DNA of 64,000 nucleotides, taken from Thunnus maccoyii (lineage: Eukaryota > Chordata > Actinopteri > Scombriformes > Scombridae). The stretch spans positions 18,998,501-19,062,500 of the forward strand of contig NC_056540.1 of NCBI RefSeq assembly GCF_910596095.1, in the 5' to 3' direction. Below are positions 1 through 35,051 of this stretch, in pieces. Positions within the stretch are counted from its first letter, which is position 1; every line of letters starts with the position of its first letter. The position numbers were made by a program, and so were the translations under genes. The notes under the pieces are model-generated. The model was not told the DNA's origin. It did not search any database and saw only the letters and a program-made list of their open reading frames with translations.

Positions 1-23439
<23,439 letters not shown>

Positions 23440-24003
23440 GTGTTAGGTCGCTCGACACAAAATTGTAACGTTTTCACTTTATGCTTCGGTATATTTGCTA
23501 CGAGCTAGCTACACTAATTAAACAAGGACGTTACAAGTTATCTAAAGTTACAGACCAAAATATCAATAAGGACGTTTAAGGGAAACTATAATCTCCATGG
23601 CGACCTTAGTAACACTACCCGACAAAAAAATGTTTGTGTCCACGACATAAAATTCTCCAGGTGCGCGACATGTCGAGTGACACTTTTTCAAAGTTCAAAT
23701 GTGTCGAGCGACCTGCCATAAATGAGCCTTTACTAACGTCGCCATGGAGATTGTAGTTATCACTGAACTTCCTTACTGATATTTTGGTCTGTAACTTTAA
23801 ATAACTTGTAACGTCCTTGTTTAATTAGTCCCGGTCAGTACGATATAATGTGACTAAACGAGCCGGCTGGAGGGCAGCGTCTGGTTACCATGGAGATAAA
23901 ACCTTTCGCAGGAGCATACTTTGAAAACGTCGTGCGACTCTTTCATTTCTGTTAAGCGACACTTGTGAAAAGTGTCGAGTGACCTATACCATAAATCAGC
24001 CTT
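23440..24003. mobile_element. Foldback element with 90-bp inverted arms
   Basis: The arms 23514-23604 and 23738-23828 are near-perfect reverse complements, both carrying AAACAAGGACGTTACAAGTT, CAGACCAAAATATCA and an end with CTCCATGGCGA; the loop is 133 bp. A 13-bp motif, GTGTCGAGYGACC, occurs around and inside it: reversed at about 23446, and forward at 23701 and 23972, the last two followed by near-identical CCATAAATSAGCCTT. This suggests nested or repeated insertion of one family. Confidence 0.7.
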
Positions 24004-24009
24004 AACTAA

Positions 24010-24655
24010 GTAGGCAACATTTACTCAAATAATAAGTACAAGTGATGTACCTGTACTTTACTGGAACATTTTTGCTACTTTATTACTTCTTCACTACATT
24101 TCATAGAGGAGTTTTGTACTTTTTGCACTGCTTTTAGACACTGCATTTACTTGATATCTGTAGCAGTGGTAGAAGTATTCAGAATCTTTATTTGAGTAAG
24201 AGTAACAATACCCCAAGTAAAAGTCCTACACTCAACTATTATTAGCAAAATATACCTTTAAGTATCAAAGGTAAAAGTATTAATGAAGCAGAAAGGCCAA
24301 TGTGCTTTGTATATTATATATATGATATTGGATTATTGTGGATTACTCATAGTTTAATGGGTAAACAGCATTTTACTGTTGCAGTTCAAGGTAGAGTCAA
24401 ATTGAACTACTTTGTATACTGTTGGTGGGTTTAATGTGCAACAATTCATCCTATTTAAAAAACTGAACTTAAGTCTGTATCAGCAAAGTAGCAGTTGTCA
24501 GACAAGTGTAGTGTAGTAAAAAGTACAATATTTTCTTCTGGAATGTGGTGGAGCAAAAGTAGGCTATAAAGTAGCATAAAATGAAAATACTCAAATAAAG
24601 TAAAAGTAACTCCATAGTGTACGTAAGTGCTGTACCTGAGTAAATACAAAACATA
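24010..24655. repeat. Two copies of the AAGTAAAAGTA dispersed element, head to head
   Basis: From 24163 to about 24655 on the plus strand: starts CAGTGGTAGAAGTATTCAGA, contains CCCAAGTAAAAGTCCTACA and TGTAGTGTAGTAAAAAGTAC, and ends with a run like GCTGTACCTGAGTAAATAC. The preceding 24010-24135 is the 3' part of the same family in the opposite orientation. I recognise this as a highly abundant non-autonomous repeat of teleost genomes. Confidence 0.7.
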
Positions 24656-25179
24656 TACCTAATAAAATATGGTGTATTGTTATAGGTTTACTGTAACTAT
24701 ATAACCATATATACAGTAGTTAAAACCAGATCCACCTTGACTCACTATAATGCATCTGTAATAATAATCCTATAATATATAAGCCTATATAACCCTCTGA
24801 AAGGGGCCACTCAGCATGATATGGCTTTTTTCTCCTCATACTGAAAGTACAATTTACTGAAAATTCAGTACTTTTATCATTTTTATTGTTTTTATTAATT
24901 TATTATTTCAGTTGCTCTGCCGCTTTACTGACCACTGATCATTGTGTTCTGTTATTTTAGGAATAGGGAAAACTTAATGATCGGGGTGAATTAGTGTACA
25001 GGCCTACACCTCGAACATAGTGTATTAGTGTATTTTGTCTGTACACATGGAGATTATGTACCTATAGTGTGCATACCTTGTATTTCTCTATATGCAGCTG
25101 TATGCAACACTTGAGCCAAAGACAAATTTCCTCTCAGGGACAATAAAGTGTAACTTATCTTATTGATAATTTTTGCTTA

Positions 25180-25640
25180 TAATGGTGAAGAAGTAGTATT
25201 CAGATCTTTTACTGAGGTTAAAGTAACAATACAATGTACAAATAATCATAATTAAAAATGTATAGTTCCATAAAAGTACAGAACTTTTATGAGCAAAATG
25301 TGCTTAATGTATCAAATGTGTAAACAATAGTCTAATGTTCCCACTGGTCAAGGTGTTGGGTAGTTTAATCCATCTCATTTCATCATATTTTATAAACCAA
25401 TGTAAAATATAGTAAGTAAAATCATAATCTGCACAGTAACAAGTAATTTAAGCTGTAATATGAATGTAGTGGAGTAAAAAGTATATTTGCCTCTGAAATG
25501 TACCTCAAAATTGTGCTTGTGTGCTGTATAGTGTTTGAGTAAATGTATTTCATTACTTACACGAATGTGACTAAGTACTTACAATGTGCTATTTCTGGTT
25601 TTACTTAAGTAAAAGACCAGAATGCATTCACCGTTGTCAA
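25180..25640 (+). repeat. AAGTAAAAGTA dispersed element, second full-length-like copy
   Basis: Begins AGTAGTATTCAGATCTTTTA and ends ACTTAAGTAAAAGACC, with the family's AATGTAGTGGAGTAAAAAGT in the middle. Diverged from the copy at 24163. Confidence 0.65.
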
Positions 25641-27103
25641 AAACACAACCATCTAAAGGCTAAAACCAGGCTGGTATGATAATTAGTTTGTTCTAAACAT
25701 CTAGGTCAGCTGTTTAGTTTTCAACAAAAGATGCCCTTCCTCCCCTGAGTCATCTTTATGAAGTGAGACAGAGAGAGTCACTGACAGGCAGCAGTAATTA
25801 AAGAGGGCAAATTTCACTCTTGTGCAGAGTTTTCAAGTGAGTGAGCAACAAAAGCACTGCAAAAACAAGGCAGAAACTGCACTATAATCTTCTTTATACA
25901 ATATATATAAATATAAAATATGCATATTATTCACACTGTACATTAACACTGAGATTTGTGTAGACAAATGTTTGTATTCCCTCCTTTAGTCTCCTGTGTA
26001 CTGTGGTTGGAAAACATCTTGACATTTTGGAGGGAAAAAAATCAGTTAACTTGAATAAAATTAGCTTTAATGGGAAAGAACAACAGTTAGATTTTTCTCA
26101 GAGATAATCCAAATGTTTTCTGGTTTTTTTGGTTTTTTTGGAATCTGTTGAAGTTGATAGTAGGCAACAATAACATGCATCCACCACTGAGTGGGGCTAC
26201 AACTCTATGTAAGGGGCTGTTGAGGATTGCAAGGACAAGCATTAGAGCTGAAGCTACCCTATTATTACATAAAGTGTAGTTCATTCAAGGACTTTCTTCA
26301 CAAATATATTGTTTAACAGACCCTAAACCAGCTAATATTTATTTTTGTTTGTTCTGCTTTGTCTCAGAAACACAGCACAAAAGTTATTTAGTACAAAAGT
26401 TATTTGTATCATATTTTTGCATAGGCGTTGGCCTTTTTTCACTGAGGCCTTTTGGACATGGTACAGATGTATATAATAAAATGCATGATGACTGAATTTC
26501 ATTTATTTGTTTACTGTTTATTTGTATTGGGACAAGTATACAGCCTGAACTAATACCACATACTACATCATACTATATCATAATGATCAGAAAATACATA
26601 CAAAAACAGAACCAAACTCAACAAGAAATACATACAAATCAGCACAACACTCAACAAGGAAATAAATACAAAACGGCACAAGCCACAAACACAAGCATCG
26701 TAAAAATGACAAGCACCATATCACTCAATACTAGATGACTAATTCCTCTTTAAAAATTGTTTCAGTGTGAGCTTTAAACAGTCCCAGTCATGATCCATTT
26801 TGATGAGTTCCACGTTTCCTGAACAGAAAAAGCTGCCTGGCCAAATGAGGATTTTCCGATAAGCACCTTACAGCTATTTACAACAATTTAGCTGCTTTGG
26901 TTTCATTGTCTTGCTATTTGACCTTTTTTATTCACAGCAGACATTTTAACATGTCATAGAAAGAAAAGCACATGAGTAATTAGTAAGATGAATCATGGCT
27001 GCATTCCAGTTGCGTGTGCAGGTTTCACGGTCTTGTATGGTTCATGCTGGCTTACAGGCTTTGCTTACTGGGACACTTGAATAAAATAGAGCCGTCATTA
27101 TCA
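25641..27103. other. Intergenic, nothing recognised
   Basis: AT-rich sequence with only short ORFs lacking motifs. Confidence 0.4.
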
Positions 27104-27111
27104 GTAACACC

Positions 27112-27571
27112 TAGGGCTGGGTATCATTTAAAAAATGACGATACCAGTACCAATACCAGCACCCTTGAAGTGATACTGACATCAATAGAGTATTTCATTT
27201 GATACCTTTTTTTTCTACTTTATTCGATATCCATCATGTGAATGGAAGCATTCAGTTACATAAAATGTCTCCGCTCTTCCCCATCCAGATTATTTTTGCA
27301 CAAATACATTTTGAAAGTGTTCAAATCATTGAAACATTTATCAAATAACTGTACAATGAAGTATTATCACCACAGACTGAATGGGTTGCAGCTGTTGTAG
27401 TAGTGGGCCAATCACACGCACAAAACCGTACAAATAGTCATTTTTTTCTAGATCTGGGTACAAGAAGGATCGAATGCAGGTATCATTTGACTGGAGAAGT
27501 TTCAATGCTACTTGGCACTGGGTTATTTTGGTGGATACCTTAAAGGCATCAAGTACCAATTCCCAGCCCTA
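27112..27571. mobile_element. 460-bp hAT-type MITE with perfect 8-bp target duplication
   Basis: The ends are perfect 10-bp inverted repeats, TAGGGCTGGG and CCCAGCCCTA. They are flanked on both sides by GTAACACC (27104-27111 and 27572-27579). An 8-bp target duplication with ends of this kind is characteristic of the hAT superfamily. The interior has degenerate sub-terminal inverted runs (GATACCAGTACCAATACC and the reverse-complement-like GGATACCTTAAAGG... region) and no transposase. Confidence 0.9.
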
Positions 27572-27579
27572 GTAACACC

Positions 27580-30324
27580 TGTGCTTTTCAAACTATGACA
27601 AGTCAAAATGTCTGTTAAAAAGGACATTTTGTGTGCCCCTGTACCCTGATTATGGTGATTGTGGTAGGTTGTAAGCCAGTTGTCATATTACTGCATACTG
27701 GTGTGTCTAGTATTGCATGGCATCAAAATGACAGGACTCACAGGACAAATTAAACTCATGATTTAAAAAATTGATTGATATAAAGTAGGTGGGTTGAAGA
27801 TGTAATCTAGTGAGATCAAACACCAAAAACGTGCTGCAGTAACATGTACTGTAAATATTGATTATGACCTAGCAGTCATGCTGCCAGGTAACAACACCTA
27901 CACAATGGCCACCATGAACACGTTCCACACAGAGCTCATATTTGACATTGTGTAATCTATTTGAGATGTGACACATCCTGTTACTCATCAGAAAACATCC
28001 AAGGCATCTCAACATTGTCCAAGTTTGTTGAAATAACTTCACAACACTCAAGACAGTGTTTAATGAGTTGTCTTGTATATCAACAATAAATAAGATAGAT
28101 AAATGGTCCTTCAGCTATTCTCCTCCCCCTGAAAAAGGATTTCTTTGATCACTATGCCACTTCTACTTCTACACTTCCACTTCAATTCTACACTGTTTAT
28201 GAGCACACAAAAATGCACTAGAGTTAGGAATGTGGGACTTTGTCATCAAATGGTCGCGCTTCATCGTCACACCACGGCTGTTTCCAATTATCCTCAAGAG
28301 GAACTGCAACATTTGCACTGCCTGCTCTATGTCCACAGTGTTTTTTAGCTAAAAATAGCCGTGCGCACAACTTCACAAAGTCTAGTTACAAGACTACCCT
28401 GAGATTTCTTTTGTGAGCTGGGAAGTCAAAGGTGATGGGGGACATAGCCAATAGTAGCCTAGAGCTTCCTGTTTGAATTGGAATTCTTTAAATCCTCAGA
28501 GAGGTGTGGGTAGCAGAGGGAATGAGCATCTGCGTACTATAAGTGGAATGTCAGGAGGCCCCACATTTCTGGGCCTGAAAAGGGCTTGTTGTCACTGTCT
28601 GAGAGATGGAGGCTGACTGTCAGAGTGAATATGAAAGTTAACTCTTTTTTTGTTTGTTTTAACTTGCTCATCAGTGGGTGTCGGGGAATTCCTCCCTTAA
28701 GTTACTAGCATTTTATTGAGTTTAGAAATAAAGATGTTTAGTTTTTTAAAGAATTCATATGGTGAAACTTTGGCGCTATCTACAATCAAATGATGGTGGT
28801 GGTGATGACATGCTGAGCAGCATGCTCAAACATGCTGCAGTGGTGGGAGGGATGAATCTGCACTGGCAAGCAAGTCATTATCTAGAGTAGCATGAGTCAT
28901 AGTCACGGACCTTGGAGCCACAGTTTGTACAAAATTTCTGCATGTTGGCCTATTTCTGGCAGCGGAAAACTATATATAAAAAAAACACTGTCTCCTTAGT
29001 GATGTCGCCCACCTTCAAGAAAACCATTGAAGCTTAAATGTGAACACTGTGACAGCTTTACTCATCAGCACATGCAGGCATGTAGGAAAACCATTGAAGA
29101 CAAAACAATCATATCAGTGGTACCATCTAGACACAGTTATGCGTCTGCCTCCTGTGCTGTGCGTCGTTTCACCTGAAAGGTGTGTCTACACATTCATCAT
29201 GACCAACTTGCCCATGACCATGAGTGAACAAGGAGCTGTTTATTAGTCACAGACATGGCACTGTGTACATAAGATATGGCATAACAGAATGAGATTTTTA
29301 AAGTAGTTTGAAATGTCCAGAGTCCTTTTGGTTTTTGACTGAGATGAATGATAAGGACATGACAGCGAGAGCCAAAGTACAAGGGACAAAAAAAGTCGAT
29401 TAAATACAGATTGTTTGTGATCCATGTAAACATTTCGTATACTTGTTTGTGTTTGCCTCTGCTTTTTTTCTGTCCTTATTTGAACAAGAGAGGAACTGTT
29501 TATTCTCCAGTACCCCAGTTTACATATGAGCTCACTCATACAAAAAGAATATGAGCCTGGCAGCGTCTATCAACCATAGACTAATTTTGTACTAACAGCA
29601 GAAACCAATCAATGTATTTGTATGTGTGTTTCTTTGTATTTGAAACTTTGTTTGTTCAAGAAAACAGGCTGAGATGGTTCAGCATTATTAGTGTCATAAA
29701 TCCAAGATTAAAACGATGCAGTATGCTTATTACAGTCAGAACTTAAAATATTATGGGAGGAAATGACCATATAAAGCTGGATGATGAAATGCTTTGCTAA
29801 TACTGTGCTGTGAATGTGAGAACATTTCTTTAAAGAACAAAGACTTCAAACTCAGAGTTCCTGGAGATGGATTGTCTTGTTTAGTAATGAATGCTGAAAT
29901 GAATCCCTTAAACCTTTGATAAGTCACAGCAACCTGTACCACCCACTTACAGGCTTTTGAAACTTATCAGCTCCTGGTGTTGTGTGGACAGGAGAGCACA
30001 TATGAGGTGGAAGAGATGGTTGTCTCATGCAGCCATAACAACCTGAAATTCAAAGCTTCAAAAAAGCCGTTGAGTTGAGGGCAGACTAAAGGAGAAGCCC
30101 TCCTCTATCTGTACACTTGGCTATAGATTATCTGTGTTTCAGAGTTTTCCAAGTGTGTTGCATGATAATTTTGAGGTTTGACAATGAGAACAAAAATACA
30201 CAAAGGAGTTAAACAGTTACATATTTGAGTCCAACAATCAACACTGTAAAATCTTTAAAATTACTGGAAACTATGGTCCTAAGATCTGAAATGTGGGAGT
30301 GATATCAGCTTCATGCAGACAAAT
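27580..30324. other. Intergenic, nothing recognised
   Basis: No gene-like frame with splice support was found on either strand, and no bounded repeat. Confidence 0.4.
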
Positions 30325-31205
30325 TAAAGTTAAAAGGTTCAGTCTGTTGGAGGAAGTGTAATTGTACTTTTCTATTCAGTCCATCTGTTGTTCTGTCTTG
30401 ATGTTTGTTTTGAAGCCGCCTCCAGTCAGGTTCCCAAGTTGCATACAGGCAGCGCTGTCAGTGTTGGCTTTCACAACCGCCACCTCCTTTTACAAGCATT
30501 CTCACATATTTCAACAGAACTTCAGCGTCTAGAGCGTGCCTCGTCATCAGAGACAAAGATCTTGTCATTTCTTCTGCCTGGATTTATTCATACTTCCTTC
30601 AGTGATGCACATATATTACAGTTTTGGACATGAGAAAGAATCCAAATTGCGAAATGGTTTACCACACACCCAACTCAGAGCCACTCATAAATTGTAGTTG
30701 TTGATTTATTTCAGCAATTTTGCAAGTTCTGAAAGGGCAAACAACATGTCCTGCATGAGCTCAAGCTCATTCATTTTTTAGGAGACAGATTATAGATGTG
30801 ATGGAGATAGTTTTGATGTTTGAAATACCTTTTTTATTTTGGATTCTTTCACATTCAATCTTAATCTGTACATCTGGACAATATATTCATGCGTGTACAC
30901 AACTGTACAAAATATACATACATATTGTGTGTAAACAGAACATTTATACATAAAGTACAACTCTGTACTTTATGTCCATTTCCAGCAGTATAATTTGGCT
31001 GTTTCTTCAAAGAGTTAATTAGTCTCTCATAGTTTATTGTTTCTGTTCACTCAGCCTCATTCTGTGTATATATACTATTAAATCATTTTGCTTCCATGAG
31101 AACACAAGTTGATTTATACATGCAAATATACTTTCTCACAACCTCACTAACGTATTTGCTGTTGTAAAAGAAAAATTCCTTGTGTATGCATGTGAATTTA
31201 AAATA
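30325..31205 (+). repeat. Tandem segmental duplication, copy 1
   Basis: Starts with AGTTAAAAGGTTCAGTCTGTT and ends near GCATGTGAATTTAAAATATA. It pairs with copy 2, beginning 905 bp downstream. The right halves of the two copies (from CACACACCCAACTCAGAGCC on) are nearly identical; the left halves differ by about 70 bp of indel. Content is not recognised. Confidence 0.85.
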
Positions 31206-31229
31206 TACTAAGAAGAAGTCTGATAAATT

Positions 31230-32175
31230 GTCAGTTAAAATGTTCAGACTGTTGCAGGAAGTGTAATTGTACTTTTCTATTCAGTCCATCTTTTACTTCT
31301 GTACTGATGTTTTGCTTGAAGCAGCCACCCAGTGTGAGAGAGCAGTGTGTCATCTTATTCAGAAGAAAATTTTAGTTGGATTTAATGTACCATCCAGTCT
31401 CGATCCCAAGTTGCATATAGGCAGCGCTATTACTGACATCTCTCACAACAGTCTCCACCTTCTCCGAGCATTCACAGAAGTTCAGCATCTTTCCTAGAAT
31501 CTCACATATCACCAGAGACTTTTCCAAAGAAGCAGCCATTTACTTAGCTTGGATTTAGTCATACTTCCTTTAGTGATACACATATGTTACAGTTTTAGAC
31601 ATAATGCAGAAGAATACAAATTGCAAAAATGGTTTACCACACACCCAACTCAGAGCCACTCGGAAATTGTAGTTGTTGATTTATTTCAGCAATTTTGCAA
31701 GTTCTGAAAGGGCAAACAACATGTGTTGCATGAGCTCAAGCTAATTCATTTTTTAGGAGACAGATTATAGATGTGATGGAGATAGTTTTGATGTTTGAAA
31801 TACCTTTTTTATTTTGGATTCTTTCACATTCAATCTTAATCTGTACATCTGGACAATATATTCATGCATGTACACAACTGTACACAATGTACATGCCGTA
31901 TATTGTGTGTAAACAGAACATTAATACATAAAGTACAACTTATGTCCATTTCCAGCAGTATAATTTGGCTGTTTCTTTAAAGAGTTAATAAATCTCTCAA
32001 AAGTTTATTGTTTCTGTTCTCTCAGCCTCATTCTGTGTATATATACTATTAAATCATTTTGCTTCCATGAGAACACAAGTTGATTTATACATTCAGATAC
32101 ACTTTCTCACAACCTCACTAACTTGTTTGCTGTTTGTTAAAGAAAAAATCCTCATGTATGCATCTGAATTTAACA
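31230..32175 (+). repeat. Tandem segmental duplication, copy 2
   Basis: Second copy, with about 70 bp more in its left half (around 31330-31400). Each copy holds a 76-81 codon ORF sharing a CCAAGTTGCATA..GCAGCGCT core, but the two ORFs are in register only in part and show no known motif. It sits about 0.6 kb upstream of the lrrn4cl TATA box. Confidence 0.85.
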
Positions 32176-32734
32176 AAAACTGATTTTAATTCCACTAAAT
32201 TCAAATTTAGGCTATTCTGAGAAGAAGAAGAGAAAGAAGAAGGAGAAGTGAATCCTTTGAGATTAGAAGTTGGGAAAGTCTCTGCGGGCACGGGCACTTG
32301 GAATAAGAAAGAACTCGCTTACTTTGCCAGCTTTACCCCATAAAAGGATGAGAGAGGAGAGAGCCTTTATCGTTTCCCTCCAGCTTGTCACAATGGGGGC
32401 TTCAAGAGGTGGAGGGGGTCTATAATAAATACACATGCATGCATTCTTCACCCCCCACACACATAAACACACACTGAAGTGACCTTGTGTTCCTGTTCGT
32501 TTCACGAGAACACCTGCAGAGTGTGCAGGAAGTTTGTAACTTTTAAACAAGTAATCAAAAACGGACAGCTACACCTTAGACTTGCACAAACACATTCTGC
32601 AACAAGCACAAGCCTGCCTCCCCACTGCTACTAAGCAAATTAATATGCTGAGCTGCACACAAACACATGGCGACCGTACCCCCCTACCCCGCCTTTCCCA
32701 GCACACATTCACACAAAAATTCCACACAAAGAAA

Positions 32735-32740
32735 TATAAA
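32735..32740 (+). promoter_or_regulatory. TATA box of lrrn4cl
   Basis: TATAAA in the context AAATATAAAAGAGCAGCG, about 25-30 bp before the likely start of the 5' non-coding exon (about 32765), which ends at the donor CAG|GTACAG at 33010/33011. Confidence 0.6.
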
Positions 32741-32764
32741 AGAGCAGCGATAGCTGGGTGGAAG

Positions 32765-33010
32765 CCCTGTTGAGACAGAGAGAGAGAGGCGAGAGGTGAA
32801 AAAAGACAGAAAGGAGAGAGTATGAAGGGGAAAGAAGAGGAGAGAGAGGCACTGGGTTGAGAAAAAGAGGGGGTGTTGAGGAGGAGGAGAGAGTCTGAAG
32901 GCAACAACTTAAAACAGTGAGAACAGAAGACGGAGTGGGTAAAACGCTGAGAGCAGACGGAGTGGGAACAAGAAAGAAAGAGAGAATAGACTTTTATTGC
33001 CATCAAACAG
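32765..33010 (+). other. 5' non-coding exon of lrrn4cl, polypurine tract
   Basis: From just after the TATA box to a good splice donor. Most of the exon is GA-rich (GAGAGAGAG, GAAGAGGAG blocks), a near-continuous polypurine run of about 200 nt on the sense strand. The exon is inferred from the donor, the acceptor at 33885 and the TATA spacing. Confidence 0.5.
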
Positions 33011-33887
33011 GTACAGTAAACCATTTACAGCTCTTTGCTTGCTTTGGTTTTCGTTCTCTCTGTCGCTACAGTAATATATCTATTGGCCAGATGCAGAACA
33101 CTGAAGTGATTACATGTTTATTCCTAGAGATTCAGTCATCTTCGTTGTGTTACGTGTCATTCAAACGAATGAGAAAAGATCTTCTGACTATTACAGTGAG
33201 TGAGTCCTTTTTTAAAAAAAAGAGAAAACAGAACAGGGTGTAAACTGAAAATCCATTTTGCACAGTCTGGGTTCCCACAGAAAACATCTGGCTTGCTGCC
33301 AGGAGAAAACTCAAGCGCTGACAGGCTCACCCCAATAGTTGTATTTTATCTCCCGACACTTCATATTTATTTATCTAAATCGGTTTCAGCCTGGAAACTA
33401 GAACATGATGAATGTTTGTCTATTCACAAAGTCATATAAGAGCTATAAATGTTAATGAAATAGCATCCAGGTGGCTCAAACCTGAGCAGAGAAGTTTATT
33501 TATTTTGTCTTATCATTGCCAACAAACATTTCTTGTCTTTCTCAACAGTGACATATTGAAATATCTAAAGAGAAAAAACATCACTGTGGATCCTTGTTGG
33601 CATGTCTGTTTTCTGTCACCATGATAACTACTACAACAATAACTTCAGCTTCTTGATTTCAGTTCCTTATTTCAATCTTTTTTTGCTCTTCAAACACCAC
33701 CTCAGAATTGGCCTCAAGATAAACTTTTAATATAAACTACAAGGTCAATTGAGAAACAATCAGTGAAGATTTATCTCTTCACTTAGACTGAATGGATGAA
33801 CATAATTGCACGAGTTGAGGATTCATTTACAGCTGTATTACTTTTGTACTTACCGTCTCATCACTCCTGTCATTTCTGTCCACAGAG

Positions 33888-34655
33888 ATGATGTCACAGC
33901 GCAGGAACCTGGCTTTGCTTCTTTTTCTGAGTGTCTCACCTCTCCTCCACTCCCACCTATTCACTCACGCCGCCTCTACTTCCCCTCCCGCCACTCATCC
34001 ACGGATCATAGTGAGAGATGATTATTATGACTATGATGACACAGACAACCACAGCACTCCTCCCAAAGTGCTGACCCCTGTGAAAACTCCAATTCTGCGG
34101 TCCCAAATCTGCCAGTACAACCCCTGCTCTGAGAATCAGGAGCCCTGCTCCGAGCTTTCAGCCAGGACTGGGTGCCTCTGTCCTGGGCTCAGCGGGGATG
34201 ACAAGCCTCCTCATGCTCCACGCATCCAAGACCTGCTGCTAGTCAAACAGGGGGACAACAGAGGGAAGGTAGAGATCCAATGGTGTGCTCCATCTTCTAA
34301 GGTGTCTGGGTACAGAGTGGTGGTCGAGAACAGTGAAGGAGATGTCCTGGAGTTTGGGGACACTTCGCGACGAGGTTTAGTGGGGCATTTGGAAGTTGGA
34401 ACCAAGGTGTGCGTGGAGGCGGTGAACAAAGCAGGACACAGTGAGCCCTCAGAGTTCTCCTGTAAGCGGTATGACCCTCCTACATCTCCAGACCATAAAC
34501 TGCTGGCGGGGATAGTAGGAGGAGGAGTCGCCCTGCTTGTGCTCCTCATCATAGCAGCCGTGATCCTCTGGCAGTATCAGATGTTCAAAAAGGCAAAGAG
34601 AGACTCCAATGATGGACTTGGGAACCCTTCTTATAGCAGAGAGGGAACTCTGTGA
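33888..34655 (+). CDS. lrrn4cl: LRRN4 C-terminal-like protein, single-pass Fn3 membrane protein
   Basis: A 255-residue type I membrane protein encoded in one exon; the acceptor TCCACAG at 33885 lies two bases before the ATG. Residues 1-30 form a signal peptide. Next come an acidic tyrosine-rich stretch (RDDYYDYDDTD, about 43-53), a cysteine-rich motif (CQYNPCSENQEPC, then GCLCPGLS), one fibronectin type III domain (about 108-194), one membrane helix (about 205-228) and a short basic tail. Human LRRN4CL (238 aa) has the same order, including an acidic N-terminus and the CLCPGLS motif, which fixes the identity. The tyrosines in the acidic run could be sulfated (inference). The family's molecular function is not well defined. 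Two MM codons open the frame; either could be the start. Confidence 0.88.
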   Translation: MMSQRRNLALLLFLSVSPLLHSHLFTHAASTSPPATHPRIIVRDDYYDYDDTDNHSTPPKVLTPVKTPILRSQICQYNPCSENQEPCSELSARTGCLCPGLSGDDKPPHAPRIQDLLLVKQGDNRGKVEIQWCAPSSKVSGYRVVVENSEGDVLEFGDTSRRGLVGHLEVGTKVCVEAVNKAGHSEPSEFSCKRYDPPTSPDHKLLAGIVGGGVALLVLLIIAAVILWQYQMFKKAKRDSNDGLGNPSYSREGTL

Positions 34656-35025
34656 TCCAGTTCAGTACTGACAATCCATCTCATTCTCAGCAACACTAAA
34701 CAGGCCCTTTGAGACAGAGGGGGATGACAGTGTGATCAGGAACAAAAGCAAGTTCTGAGGTGATGTTTTTATTAATTATAGAGTCGAGAAGATGTTTACA
34801 TTCATGTTTCAAGGAATATGTAAATATATTGGAAAATGAGCTGAGGTGATCAAGGAATACCACTAACAAAGAATTAACTTTGGTTATTTTAGGGCTCGAT
34901 CTACGGGTTTATTTGCAGGCAAATTAACCTCTGTAGGTTTACTTTAGTGTTTTTAATTCTATTGTGGCTCTATTTAATTGTAAATATTATTTTTTAGGAT
35001 ATAACCTTAAGACTAAAACTTTTGT

Positions 35026-35051
35026 AATAAACTAAAACTTATTTTAATAAA
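35026..35051 (+). terminator. Poly(A) signals of lrrn4cl
   Basis: Two AATAAA hexamers at 35026 and 35046, about 0.4 kb after the stop codon. Confidence 0.6.

Noticed and set aside
30388-31497. The two ORFs in the tandem duplication as a small duplicated gene
   Set aside because: Their frames match only partly between copies and there is no recognisable domain or Kozak/splice support.
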